A stretch of 64,000 nucleotides of DNA from Rariglobus hedericola (GTDB lineage: Bacteria; Verrucomicrobiota; Verrucomicrobiia; Opitutales; Opitutaceae): the NCBI RefSeq assembly GCF_007559335.1, contig NZ_VMBG01000001.1:1860001-1924000 (forward strand), read 5' to 3'. Below the pieces are notes generated by a model. The model had not been told where the DNA came from and searched no databases. It worked only from the letters and a program-made list of their open reading frames with translations. Below are positions 49,135-58,135 of this stretch, piece by piece. Numbering within the stretch: position 1 is the first letter of the stretch; the number at the start of each line of letters is the position of its first letter. The translations under genes and the position numbers were made by a program.

Positions 49135-50001
49135 TCACGCCACGCTGCCCGTCACTCGATCCGCCGTCGCCGGCCGGCCCCAGAACTTTCGATACTGGTT
49201 CGAAAAATACAGCGGATCCGCATGTCCCGTCTCCGCCGCGATCTGCTTCATCGGCATCGCGGTCTCCTGCACCAGATACCGCGCCCGGCGCAGACGCAGG
49301 CGCGCCAACATCGCCTGCACGGTTTCACCGGTCTCGCGCTTGAACAGCAGCCTGAAGTGATTCGGGCTCATCCCCACGGTCCGATAAAACGCCTCCAACG
49401 CGTCCACCTCCGCAAAATGCCGTTCCAACCAGTTCACCGAACGCGCCACCTCCGGATGCACAGCCTTCCCGCGCATTGACTCGCCTTCCTCCGCCTGTGC
49501 CTCGCTCCAGAATCGCGCCAGGCATGCCTTCAACTCGCCTTCCATCCACAACGCCGTCGCGCGCTCAGCGAGGTCACCCGCCGTTTTGCGCATACCCTCA
49601 AACGCCGCCACTTCTCCGCGCATTTCCTTCGGGCGACGCCAGCATAGCACCGCCGGCAGCGTCACCGTTCCCGACGAAAATGCGCACCACAACAGCCTGC
49701 ATCCTTCCGGCCCTTTCGGCACCGTCCACTCGCGCCGCGACCAAGCCGGCACAAACACCTGCGTCCCTTCCGTCAGCCGTCGTTTCAATCCTTCCACCGT
49801 ATAATCCATCGCTCCTTTCTGGATGAGGATAAACCGGTGCGTCACGATCACCTCGTCGGGTGTCACCCAGCGCCCGGCGAACACCCGGCTACTGAATTCG
49901 GTCACCTGCAAAGGCGCACGCAAAAGCGCCTGCAAGACATCCAGCCGGTTGATGGCTTCACTCATGAGTCTGATCACACCTGAATCGTTTGTTTTGTCCA
50001 T
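49135..50001 (-). CDS. AraC-family transcriptional regulator
   Basis: A 288-aa regulator. The N-terminal part is a cupin-like sensor (VTHRFILIQKGAMDYTVEG) and the C-terminal about 100 residues the AraC double helix-turn-helix (MSPNHFRRLFKRETGETVQAML-like segment and IAAETGHADPLYFSNQYRKFWG). The ATG at 50001 is preferred over a GTG at 50022 because GGAG lies upstream of it. It is divergent from the two FAD oxidoreductase genes and probably controls them. The 150-bp gap on its 3' side holds no clear gene, only a short frame of 22 codons (49059-49127). Confidence 0.85.
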   Translation of the reverse strand: MDKTNDSGVIRLMSEAINRLDVLQALLRAPLQVTEFSSRVFAGRWVTPDEVIVTHRFILIQKGAMDYTVEGLKRRLTEGTQVFVPAWSRREWTVPKGPEGCRLLWCAFSSGTVTLPAVLCWRRPKEMRGEVAAFEGMRKTAGDLAERATALWMEGELKACLARFWSEAQAEEGESMRGKAVHPEVARSVNWLERHFAEVDALEAFYRTVGMSPNHFRLLFKRETGETVQAMLARLRLRRARYLVQETAMPMKQIAAETGHADPLYFSNQYRKFWGRPATADRVTGSVA

Positions 50002-50080
50002 GATATGATTTCTTTGCTCCACTACTCCCGACTTTCACCCGCATGCGCCACGGACATCGTTGTCTCCACCCCGCCGGACC

Positions 50081-51436
50081 ATGCCTCTCCTCATTCACGA
50101 ACCCGCACGTGCCACATCCGTCTGCCATGAGGCCGACCTCTGCGTCGTCGGCGGTTCCTGCACCGGCGTTTTCGCCGCCGTTCGCGCCGCCCGACTCGGC
50201 CTCTCCGTCGCCATTATCGAGCAAAATACCCTCCTCGGCGGCATGGCCGTTGCCGCTCAGGTCAACGAGTGGCACTCCGTCAGCGACACCTCCGGCACGG
50301 TTCCCATCATCGGCGGACTCACCCGCGAGGTCGTCGAACGCCTTCGCAAACGCGGCGTGCTCCAAGAGCTTCATCCCGTTTATCGCGGACAATTCCGCTT
50401 CAACAGCGCCGAGCTTGCCATCGAACTCGACGAACTGATCCGCGAACACCGCATCCGCGTCTTCCTCGCCGCCCGCTGCGTCGCCGCCACCCGTGACGGA
50501 GCACGCGTCACGTCCGTGATCATCGAAGACCGTTCCGGACGCCGTGCGATCACCGCCCCGCTCTTCATCGACGCTTCCGGCGACGGCAACCTCCTCCGCC
50601 ACGCCGGCTTCGCCGCCGAAAAACCCGCCGTCCTCCAACCGGTAAACCTTCAGGCCATCGTCGCCGGCACCTCCACCCCCGACGGTTCCGTCCCTTGGCC
50701 CGACCTCGAGCCGCTCCTCGCTACGCACAACTACCCCGCCGCCAACAGCCGCCCGTGGCATTTCCCCGTCCCCGGAGCACCCGCCCTCACCAACCTCTTC
50801 GGCGCCCGCCTCAACGGCATCGACGCCAGCGACGCCGACGCCTACACCGCCGCGCTCGTTGAAGGACGTCGGCTGCACCGCGCCTATCTCGACATTCTCC
50901 GCACACATTCCGCCGACCTTCATCCCGTCATCGTCGCCTGGGCCCACGCCCTCGGCGTCCGCGAAACGTGGCACGCCCGCTGTCACCACCGCCTCACCGG
51001 CGACGAAATCCTCCGCGGCCAACCCTTCGCCGATTCCATCGCCCAAGGCACCTACCCCGTGGACATTCACTCGACCGAAGGCACCGTGCTGCGCTACCTC
51101 GACGGACGTGAAGAAGTCGTCGCCAAGGACGGCTCGCACGCCTGGCATCGCTGGCAACCCGACAACGCCCCCGTCCCCGCATGCTACCACATCCCCTACC
51201 GCACGCTGCTTCCCCTCGAAGCCGAAAATCTCCTCGTCGCCGGCCGCCTCTTGGATGCCGACCGCGAGGCCTTTGGCGGCGTGCGCGTGATGGTGAACAT
51301 GAACCAGACCGGCGAAGCCGCCGGTGTCGCCGCCGCCCTCGCCCACCGCACCGGCACGACCTTTCCGCAACTCAACCCGTCCCTCATCCGCGCCGAACTC
51401 AACGCCGGCGGCTCCCTCCTTCTTCCCGTCTCATGA
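50081..51436 (+). CDS. FAD-dependent oxidoreductase (FAD_oxidored family), first of a tandem pair
   Basis: A 451-aa flavoprotein. The FAD-binding start is DLCVVGGSCTGVFAAVRAARLG (about residues 19-40), with Cys in place of a usual glycine region, then the acidic EQNTLLGGMA stretch, and a late GRLLDADREAFGGVRVMVNM segment. This family includes proteins often labelled xanthan lyase in error; the true substrate is unknown. The stop overlaps the start of the paralogue downstream. The gene is divergent from an AraC regulator. Confidence 0.85.
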   Translation: MPLLIHEPARATSVCHEADLCVVGGSCTGVFAAVRAARLGLSVAIIEQNTLLGGMAVAAQVNEWHSVSDTSGTVPIIGGLTREVVERLRKRGVLQELHPVYRGQFRFNSAELAIELDELIREHRIRVFLAARCVAATRDGARVTSVIIEDRSGRRAITAPLFIDASGDGNLLRHAGFAAEKPAVLQPVNLQAIVAGTSTPDGSVPWPDLEPLLATHNYPAANSRPWHFPVPGAPALTNLFGARLNGIDASDADAYTAALVEGRRLHRAYLDILRTHSADLHPVIVAWAHALGVRETWHARCHHRLTGDEILRGQPFADSIAQGTYPVDIHSTEGTVLRYLDGREEVVAKDGSHAWHRWQPDNAPVPACYHIPYRTLLPLEAENLLVAGRLLDADREAFGGVRVMVNMNQTGEAAGVAAALAHRTGTTFPQLNPSLIRAELNAGGSLLLPVS

Positions 51437-52785
51437 ACACCCTCCACGAACCTGCTCGCGATCTTCCCGTCATTCATGAAGCCGATGTCTGCGTCCTCGG
51501 CGGCAGTTGCACCGGCCTCTTCGCCGCCATTCGCGCGGCCCGCCTCGGCGCGCGCGTCGTTATCGTCGAAAAAGACAACTGCTTCGGCGGCGTCGCCACC
51601 ACCGCGATGGTCAACGTCTGGCACTCGCTCCACGACACCGAGGGCAAAAAACAGATCATCGCCGGCCTCACCGAGGAAACCATGAACCGCCTCGACCGCC
51701 GCGGAGCCGTCAAACGCCACGAGCTCACCAACCCGTCGCGCGGCTTCACCTTCAACTCCGAGGAACTCAAAATCGAACTCGACGAGCTCGCCCGCGAAGC
51801 CGGCATCAAAATCTATCTCCACACCCAGTTCGCCGCCCCTGCCCCGCTCCGCGATTCCTCCGGACGCCTTGAAGCCGTCTTCGTTGAAAACAAATCCGGT
51901 CGCGGCGCCATCCGTGCCCGCGTCTTCATTGACGCCACAGGTGACGCCGATCTGGCCGCGCGGCTGGGCTGCGAAACTTACTTCGCCAACCACCTCCAGC
52001 CTGCCACCGCCTGCGCCCGTTTCGCCGGCTGGGGCACCCTCAGCGAATCAGACGTAGGCGCACTCATCCGCGAACACGGTCCCGCGTATGGCCTGCCGCC
52101 CACGTTTTCCTGGGGCAACTACGTGCCCAATTCTGATGTCTACATGCTCGCCGCCACGCGCATCCACGGCATCAATCCCGCAAACGCCGACGACCTTACC
52201 CACGGCGAAATCGAGGGCCGCCGCCAGGTCCGCGCCATCGCCGACATCCTTCGCGCCCACGCTCCCGGCTGCCGCCTTTCCCTTGAAGCCCTGCCCTCGC
52301 GCCTTGGCATCCGCGAATCCCGCCACATTCGGTCACCGTATCAACTCACCGGAGACGACGTGCTCTCCGGCCATGAGTTCGACGACGCTATCGCCCAAGG
52401 CAGCTACCGCGTCGATGTCCACCACCAGGACAAGCCCGGCATCACCCTCCGCTACCTAGATGGCACTGAAGAATTCCACCAGCCTGGCGTCGCTTCCACC
52501 CGCAGCCGCTGGCGTCCCGAGACCGCGGTCAACCCCACGTATTACCAAATCCCCTACCGCACTCTTCTCCCGCTCAACGGTCCCGACAACGTCATCGTCG
52601 CCGGCCGCATGCTCGATGTTGATCCGGTCGCCCACGCCGCCGTGCGCGTGATGGTCAACATGAACCAGACCGGTGAAGCCGCCGGCGTCGCCGCCGTGCT
52701 CGCACTCGAAACCAACCAACCCCTCCGCGCCCTCAACGTCGCCACCCTCCGCGCCCGCCTCATCGCCGGCGGCTCGGCACTTTGA
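51433..52785 (+). CDS. FAD-dependent oxidoreductase (FAD_oxidored family), second of a tandem pair
   Basis: A 450-aa paralogue of the upstream protein with the same openings (NTLHEPARDLPVIHEADV and VLGGSCTGLFAAIRAARLG), the VEKDNCFGG acidic segment and the same late block GRMLDVDPVAHAAVRVMVNM. The ATG overlaps the upstream stop as ATGA, so the pair is translationally coupled. Two coupled paralogues suggest a heteromer or successive oxidation of related substrates. The 3' end overlaps the convergent AraC gene by 26 bp. Confidence 0.85.
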   Translation: MNTLHEPARDLPVIHEADVCVLGGSCTGLFAAIRAARLGARVVIVEKDNCFGGVATTAMVNVWHSLHDTEGKKQIIAGLTEETMNRLDRRGAVKRHELTNPSRGFTFNSEELKIELDELAREAGIKIYLHTQFAAPAPLRDSSGRLEAVFVENKSGRGAIRARVFIDATGDADLAARLGCETYFANHLQPATACARFAGWGTLSESDVGALIREHGPAYGLPPTFSWGNYVPNSDVYMLAATRIHGINPANADDLTHGEIEGRRQVRAIADILRAHAPGCRLSLEALPSRLGIRESRHIRSPYQLTGDDVLSGHEFDDAIAQGSYRVDVHHQDKPGITLRYLDGTEEFHQPGVASTRSRWRPETAVNPTYYQIPYRTLLPLNGPDNVIVAGRMLDVDPVAHAAVRVMVNMNQTGEAAGVAAVLALETNQPLRALNVATLRARLIAGGSAL

Positions 52786-53677
52786 GCGGACTCGTTTCTT
52801 GGGCTGGCTTGATTTTTGTCCGCCACGCCCGCGGTGATACTCCGACGCGCTTTGTGAACCAGTTCGCAAAATGCGGAGGTGAGCTGAAGCCGAGTTCAAA
52901 GCTCACTTCCTTGATCGGCAACGTGCTGTCTTTGAGGGTCTGTTGCGCCAATTCCACCCGCCGATACTCGTAGTATTGAAACGGAGAGATCCCTTGGTCG
53001 GCACGAAAAAGACGCCCCAGCTGGTTGATTCCCAAGCCGCAGCGTTTTGCAAGTTTGGCCTCTGAAAACTTTGTGCGCATCGGATGATCTTCGATCCAGA
53101 TAAGCGCCTTGGTCACCCGTGCATCGCGCCGGCTCGCCGCCTCGGGTTTTTCACCTTCCGCCTGCATCGTTTCGACGTAACAGCCCAGCCAATGCATGAA
53201 CGCCGCCTCGATGCGGAAGTTGTCCACCATGCTTAGCCGGCTTCGAACCACAAAGACCGTTCCCGGCGCAGACACGCGGTCGAATTCCTTCACCAATTTA
53301 TGTGCCGCCTGTTGAAGCTTCGTTGAATCGCCCGTCTTCACCACGACATCGCGCCGGCGGGCGAACAGCGGTTTACCTCCACGCAAACGCAGGTGAAAGC
53401 GCAGCGACATCAATCGCGTCCCCGCCGTGAAATGCTGGCTGCCGTTGGCCGCGCGCAACAACAGCCATTCACCCGCGCGGGCATTCACCACGCCACCGCG
53501 CGGATAGGTGACGGTTACTTCGCCTTCCTCGATAAACCAAGCGACGGTTTCGTCCTCTGCGGCGGTGGTTTCCATATCCAGAAACTCCTGGGTAAGAGTC
53601 CGTTCGTTGGCCCAAACCAAACGAGGCTGAAGCCCGTAAAAATCCAACGTGAACCGGTTGGCGTGCTGTCTTGGCAT
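52760..53677 (-). CDS. AraC-family transcriptional regulator
   Basis: A 305-aa regulator with a cupin-like N-terminal sensor (EEGEVTVTYPRGGVVNARAGEW) and a C-terminal double helix-turn-helix (LAKRCGLGINQLGRLFRADQ and VSFELGFSSPPHFANWFTKRVG). It is divergent from the PEP-CTERM gene at 53769 and convergent with the second FAD oxidoreductase gene. An inverted repeat in the divergent gap may be its binding site. Confidence 0.88.
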   Translation of the reverse strand: MPRQHANRFTLDFYGLQPRLVWANERTLTQEFLDMETTAAEDETVAWFIEEGEVTVTYPRGGVVNARAGEWLLLRAANGSQHFTAGTRLMSLRFHLRLRGGKPLFARRRDVVVKTGDSTKLQQAAHKLVKEFDRVSAPGTVFVVRSRLSMVDNFRIEAAFMHWLGCYVETMQAEGEKPEAASRRDARVTKALIWIEDHPMRTKFSEAKLAKRCGLGINQLGRLFRADQGISPFQYYEYRRVELAQQTLKDSTLPIKEVSFELGFSSPPHFANWFTKRVGVSPRAWRTKIKPAQETSPLKVPSRRR

Positions 53678-53699
53678 GAAAGGATTCTGTAAGTTTTAA

Positions 53700-53765
53700 G
53701 TAACTTTCAGCAAGCCTCTAAACTTTCGCCAGACGACCTCATTGGTAACCTAGCTCCAAAGTTAC
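53700..53765. promoter_or_regulatory. Spaced inverted repeat between AraC and PEP-CTERM genes
   Basis: GTAACTTT (53700-53707) and AAAGTTAC (53758-53765) are perfect inverse copies 50 nt apart; related AAGTTTTAAGT and AAACTTTCG lie nearby. The second copy ends 3 nt before the ATG at 53769. Confidence 0.35.
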
Positions 53766-53768
53766 CCC

Positions 53769-54599
53769 ATGAAAAACTCCATCATCACCTCCGTGCTTGT
53801 CGGCGCCCTTGGCCTCGTTGTCGCCCCTTCCGCTTCTGCCATCGTTCTCATGTTGGATTTCGGCGCCAACCCCAATGGTGCGCCCACCGGAAACACCGCC
53901 GACGCCAGTCCCTATCACACCGTAGCCGGAGCGGGATTCACCGATACCTCTTGGAATCAAGTCCGCTTGGCCGACATCAATTCCGGCTTGGTCTATAGCA
54001 ACAACACAGCCGCCACCGGCGTCAGCGTAAACCTAGGCCGTAACTCGACGACGGACACCATCATCAACCTCTCGTCGCAGCCCGTCTCCGAGCTGGCAGG
54101 CAGCGCCACCACCACGGGTGTTTACGCCGGCAATTCTGCAGCCCGCGACGGCATCTTCGGCACCACCACCACCAATCCCCGCATCGGCCTCCAGGTCGGC
54201 GGACTTACCGCGGGCACCTACGATGTCTATATCACGGCGCGCAATACCAACACGGGTGACGGTCAAGCTGCCTACGATCAAATCATCTACGCCGGTTCAT
54301 CCGCATCTGGAAACTTCAACTTCGGAAGCTACTCCAACTCGACTTTAACCTACCCCGGCAGCAGCTCACAGACGACGACCTTTGTATCCTCGTGGGTTGC
54401 GGGCGAAAACTACGTGAAGCTGACCGTCTCGGTCGCATCCGGAGAATACCTTAACATCGCTGTCGCTGGCGATGGCACCAACCGCGGTTTCCTCAATTCC
54501 GTGCAGATCGTCTCGGCCATTCCCGAGCCTTCCACCTACGCCGCGATCGGCGGTCTCACCGTCCTCGGTCTCGCCACGCTTCGCCGCCGTCGCGACTGA
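53769..54599 (+). CDS. PEP-CTERM sorting domain protein
   Basis: A secreted 276-aa protein. Signal peptide at about residues 1-24 (ending SASA). The body is one beta-rich domain, with LMLDFGANPNG at the start and AGTYDVYITARNTNTGDG and GENYVKLTVSVASGEYLNIAVAG later, resembling a galactose-binding-like fold. The C-terminus is SAIPEPSTYAAIGG, a hydrophobic stretch and LRRRRD, a PEP-CTERM signal. A weak hairpin (TCCGTCACTCGACGGA) follows the stop. It sits in the degradation locus and may be a surface binding protein. Confidence 0.82.
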   Translation: MKNSIITSVLVGALGLVVAPSASAIVLMLDFGANPNGAPTGNTADASPYHTVAGAGFTDTSWNQVRLADINSGLVYSNNTAATGVSVNLGRNSTTDTIINLSSQPVSELAGSATTTGVYAGNSAARDGIFGTTTTNPRIGLQVGGLTAGTYDVYITARNTNTGDGQAAYDQIIYAGSSASGNFNFGSYSNSTLTYPGSSSQTTTFVSSWVAGENYVKLTVSVASGEYLNIAVAGDGTNRGFLNSVQIVSAIPEPSTYAAIGGLTVLGLATLRRRRD

Positions 54600-54744
54600 T
54601 CATTCCGTCACTCGACGGATATAAATTTGTCCGGCCGCGCAGACGACGGCGGTCCTTTACTCACACGCCCACGCACGATGTTCAGACCATCGATGCAGAC
54701 GTCCCGTGTGTTCGCCCTCTCTCTTTAATATCAATCATAGCCCC

Positions 54745-56706
54745 ATGCTTTCACGCCGCCACTTAGTCCATTCGTTGCTGTTCGTCCTCGCGGCGCTGGC
54801 CCTTCCGTTCGCCGCCTCCGCCCAACTGGCACTCCCGTCCACCGCGGAAGCTATCGCCACGATCCGCACCGAGAAAAACGCCGTCGCCACCCTCGACACC
54901 TCCACCGGCCAACCCGCGCTCCGCGTCGAACTTCCCGCCGACTCCGGCTATCCCGGTGTCAACTTCCCGCTCGCGTCGTCCCCGCTTGATCTCTCCGCGT
55001 TCAACGCGATCGAGCTTGAGGTGAGCAACATCAGCCAGACTCGCGTGCGTCTGCATCTCCGCGTGGACAACCCCGGCGACTGGAAAAGTTCTCCGTGGAA
55101 TACCGAGCGCGCCATGCTCGCTCCCGGTGAAACCAAAACCATCCGTCTCTTCTTCGGCCTGAGCCAGGGCCAACCCGCCTACGCCTTGGACCCGAAACGC
55201 ATCAGCGGCATCAAACTGTTCGCCGACGCCCCCAAGCAGACCAATGCAACGCTCCTCATCAAGCGTCTCGCCGCCGTCACCGCCCAGCCGCCCGTTCCTC
55301 CACCCGCCGCCAACGCCACTCCGGCCGCACCCCGCCCCTCCACGTCTGCGCTGCCCGAGACCAACAGCCAGTTCTCCCCGCCTATCTCCGGCGAACTCGT
55401 TGATCTGAAATCCCCCGACGCTCTCGCCAAACTCAAATTCAACCACGCCTCCGGCACGATCGCCGACGGCAAACTCACCGTAGCTTTCGCCACCACCAGC
55501 AGTTATCCCAATCTCTACATTCTGATCCCCAAGGACGGCCTCGACCTGACTGCTTTCGCGGGCATCGAGCTCACCGCCACCAACACCGGAACCGCGGCCG
55601 CCGTCACCAATCTGCGCGTTGAAAACCGCCCCAACGCCCGCGCCGACGAGCTCGGTCAGAAGCCGTGGAACACCGAGAAGCTCACCATCAAGCCCGGCGA
55701 AACCGTCCCCCTCCGCCTCACCTTCGGCCAGAACAACGGCTCGCCCGGCTACGATCTCCACGCCGGCCGCGTCTCCGCCATCCAGCTGTTCCTGATCAAC
55801 CCCAAGCCCGGCACCACCCTCGTCCTCTCCGACATCAAGGGCTGGGGCAGCGCGAGCGACCGCAGCGTCAACACTGTCCTCACCAAACCCGCCGATCGCA
55901 CCATCCCGGTCACTCCGCCCTCCTGGATCGGACAACGTCCGCCCGTGGACGGGGACTGGGTGCGGACGCTCGACGAAAATTTCGATGGTGAAAAACTGAA
56001 CGACAAACTCTGGACGCCCAGCTTCCCGTGGGACGGCCTTCAGCCCGGCCAGCTCCAGCGTTATTCCGCCGAGAACGTCACCGTCTCCGGCGGCCAGGCC
56101 AGCTTCAAGGCCGAGAAACGCCGCGGCCATCACAACGATGACCCCGCCCGCCCCGCCCGTGATTACACGTCCGGCATCATCCAGAGTTACGACAAGTTCA
56201 CCCAGCTTTACGGTTACATGGAGTCGCGTATCAAGCTTCCCACTACACGTGGACTCTGGCCCGCCTTCTGGACCATGCCCGACCGCGGCGCCGCCTCCGG
56301 CCTGAACATCTGGCAGCGTCGCAGCACCAGCAAAGGCGCCATGGAAATCGACATCATGGAGCACCTCTGCGAATGGGGCCCCGGCCGCCACAACGCCGCC
56401 ATCCACTGGGACGACTACGGTGAGAACCACAAGGCCTGGGGCACCGGCATCTTCTACGGTCCCACGCCCGACGGCTGGCATGTCTTCGGTCTGCTCTGGG
56501 AACCCGGAAAACTCACCTGGTTCATCGACGGAAAAAAGGCTGCCGAGTGGGAAAACGAACGCGTCTCCGTCGTCCCCGCCTACATCAAGCTCAACATCCA
56601 GATCGGCGGCTGGGCCACCAAGAACGTCGATGACGCCAAGCTCCCCGATTACATGACCGTGGACTACGTGCGCGTCTGGCAACTCCGCGACCGCCTGAAG
56701 AATTAA
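54745..56706 (+). CDS. Glycoside hydrolase family 16 with two N-terminal beta-sandwich modules
   Basis: A secreted 653-aa enzyme. Signal peptide at about residues 1-28 (ending ASAQ). Two related modules follow (about 30-185 and 215-385), sharing SAFNAIELEVSN/TAFAGIELTATN, PWNTE and PGETxxxRLxFG. The catalytic jelly roll (about 415-653) has WVRTLDENFDG, GLWPAFWTMPDRG and the GH16 signature MEIDIMEHL, whose two Glu are nucleophile and acid/base. GH16 enzymes cut beta-1,3 or beta-1,4 glucans and galactans. The specificity is not clear; agarase, porphyranase or laminarinase are all possible. The ATG at 54745 starts the signal peptide. It leads an operon with FAD oxidoreductase, GH16 and GH39 genes. 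Confidence 0.88.
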   Translation: MLSRRHLVHSLLFVLAALALPFAASAQLALPSTAEAIATIRTEKNAVATLDTSTGQPALRVELPADSGYPGVNFPLASSPLDLSAFNAIELEVSNISQTRVRLHLRVDNPGDWKSSPWNTERAMLAPGETKTIRLFFGLSQGQPAYALDPKRISGIKLFADAPKQTNATLLIKRLAAVTAQPPVPPPAANATPAAPRPSTSALPETNSQFSPPISGELVDLKSPDALAKLKFNHASGTIADGKLTVAFATTSSYPNLYILIPKDGLDLTAFAGIELTATNTGTAAAVTNLRVENRPNARADELGQKPWNTEKLTIKPGETVPLRLTFGQNNGSPGYDLHAGRVSAIQLFLINPKPGTTLVLSDIKGWGSASDRSVNTVLTKPADRTIPVTPPSWIGQRPPVDGDWVRTLDENFDGEKLNDKLWTPSFPWDGLQPGQLQRYSAENVTVSGGQASFKAEKRRGHHNDDPARPARDYTSGIIQSYDKFTQLYGYMESRIKLPTTRGLWPAFWTMPDRGAASGLNIWQRRSTSKGAMEIDIMEHLCEWGPGRHNAAIHWDDYGENHKAWGTGIFYGPTPDGWHVFGLLWEPGKLTWFIDGKKAAEWENERVSVVPAYIKLNIQIGGWATKNVDDAKLPDYMTVDYVRVWQLRDRLKN

Positions 56707-56756
56707 CCACAGCACCCGGCATCAGCCACTGATCGAACCAACTTTACCTATCTGCC

Positions 56757-58061
56757 ATGAATCAAAATTCCCGTTTTTATGAAGAGCCCGCGCGCAGCCT
56801 GCCCGTCATCGCCGAGTGCGATGTCCTGGTGATCGGTGGCGGTCCCGGCGGTATCGGTGCCGCCGTCGCCGCCGCCCGCAATGGCGCCAAAACCATCCTC
56901 GTCGAACGCTTCGGTTCCTTCGGCGGAACTTGGACCGCCGGACTGCTCAGCGCCATCATGCCCTATCCGTTTGTGAAGGGCCTCTTCCTCGAACTGGTCG
57001 AGCGTTGGACCCAGGCCGGCGGTTGGAACACGTGGGGCGATAAATACGGCGCCGGTGGCAGCTACGACAGCGAGGCCGCCAAGGTCGTCTTGGATCGTTT
57101 CATCGTCGATGCCGGCATCACCCCGTTTTTCTTCGCGCAAGCCACCGCGGTCATCCGCGAGGGTTCGCGTCTCACCGGCGTCATCATCGAATCCAAGGAA
57201 GGCCGCCAGGTCATCCGCGCCAAGATGATCATCGACTCCTCCGGTGACGGTGACGTGTCCGCCCTCGCCGGTGTTCCCGTTGAGCAAGGCCGCGCCGGTG
57301 ACGGCGCCGTGCAGCCGATGAGCATGCTGTTTAAGATGACCGGTGTGGACGACGAGGCGCTCGAGGCTTACCGCAAGATCGACCTACAGCTCACCACCGA
57401 GTGGCAGGCCGCCAAGGCCCGCGGCGAGGTCACCGTCCCGCGCGAAGACGTGCTCCTCGGACGCAACCCGCGTGCCGGCGAATGGAATTTTAACACCACG
57501 CGTATCGTCAACAAGGACGGCACCAAGCTGCGCGATGTCACCGACGCCATGATCGAGGGTCGCCGCCAGGTCTTCGAGGTCGCCGCCTTCCTGCGCAAAC
57601 GCATCCCCGGCTTCGCCAACGCCGTCGTTTCCGAAACCGCCCCGCACATCGGCGTCCGCGAAACCCGCCGCGTTCGCTGCGACTACACCATCACCGCCGA
57701 CGACATCATGGGCGTCCTGCCCGTCGAAGACTGCATCGCCCGTGGCAACTGGTTCATCGACATCCACAGCCCCACCGGCGAGGGCACCGAGCGCGCCCAC
57801 CCGCCTGCGGGCAGTTGGTATGAGATTCCCTACCGCAGCATCCGCGCACAGGGCCTCGACAATCTCCTCGTCGCTTCGCGTTGCATCGACAGCAGCCACG
57901 AGGCCCACGCCGCCATTCGTATTACTCCGCAGGTCATGGCCATCGGCGAAGGCGCCGGCACCGCCGCCGCCCTCGCCGTCGCCCAAGGCCACTGCGACAC
58001 GCGTCAGGTCGATGTGAAACTCCTGCGCGACACGCTGCGCACCAAAGGCGCGTTCGTCTGA
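56757..58061 (+). CDS. FAD-dependent oxidoreductase (FAD_oxidored family), third paralogue
   Basis: A 434-aa flavoprotein with the FAD start CDVLVIGGGPGGIGAAVAAARNG (about residues 21-43), LVERFGSFGGTWTAGL, and a late ASRCIDSSHEAHAAIRITPQ block. It is more distant from the tandem pair at 50081-52785 and has the classical GGGPGG loop. It lies between two GH16 genes, so it probably oxidises a sugar or sugar derivative released from the polysaccharide. A terminator follows the gene. Confidence 0.85.
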   Translation: MNQNSRFYEEPARSLPVIAECDVLVIGGGPGGIGAAVAAARNGAKTILVERFGSFGGTWTAGLLSAIMPYPFVKGLFLELVERWTQAGGWNTWGDKYGAGGSYDSEAAKVVLDRFIVDAGITPFFFAQATAVIREGSRLTGVIIESKEGRQVIRAKMIIDSSGDGDVSALAGVPVEQGRAGDGAVQPMSMLFKMTGVDDEALEAYRKIDLQLTTEWQAAKARGEVTVPREDVLLGRNPRAGEWNFNTTRIVNKDGTKLRDVTDAMIEGRRQVFEVAAFLRKRIPGFANAVVSETAPHIGVRETRRVRCDYTITADDIMGVLPVEDCIARGNWFIDIHSPTGEGTERAHPPAGSWYEIPYRSIRAQGLDNLLVASRCIDSSHEAHAAIRITPQVMAIGEGAGTAAALAVAQGHCDTRQVDVKLLRDTLRTKGAFV

Positions 58062-58080
58062 GTTCGCCGGCGATTTTCGG

Positions 58081-58113
58081 CCGCTCCACGGCTCACACCC
58101 GCGGAGCGGTTTT
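58081..58113 (+). terminator. Rho-independent terminator
   Basis: CCGCTCCACGG / CCGCGGAGCGG stem with one mismatch, a 7-nt loop and TTTT. It separates the FAD gene from the next GH16 gene, which would then need its own promoter or read-through. Confidence 0.75.
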
Positions 58114-58135
58114 CCTTACAGTTTACCCTACCCCC

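Noticed and set aside
54763-56715. 650-codon minus-strand frame opposite the first GH16 gene
   Set aside because: The plus strand encodes a clear GH16 enzyme with signal peptide and catalytic motif; the antisense frame shows no domain.
58116-58135. Fifth copy of the GTTTAC motif (CAGTTTACCCTACC) before the second GH16 gene
   Set aside because: Only the left half matches; the GTAAwCC half is missing.
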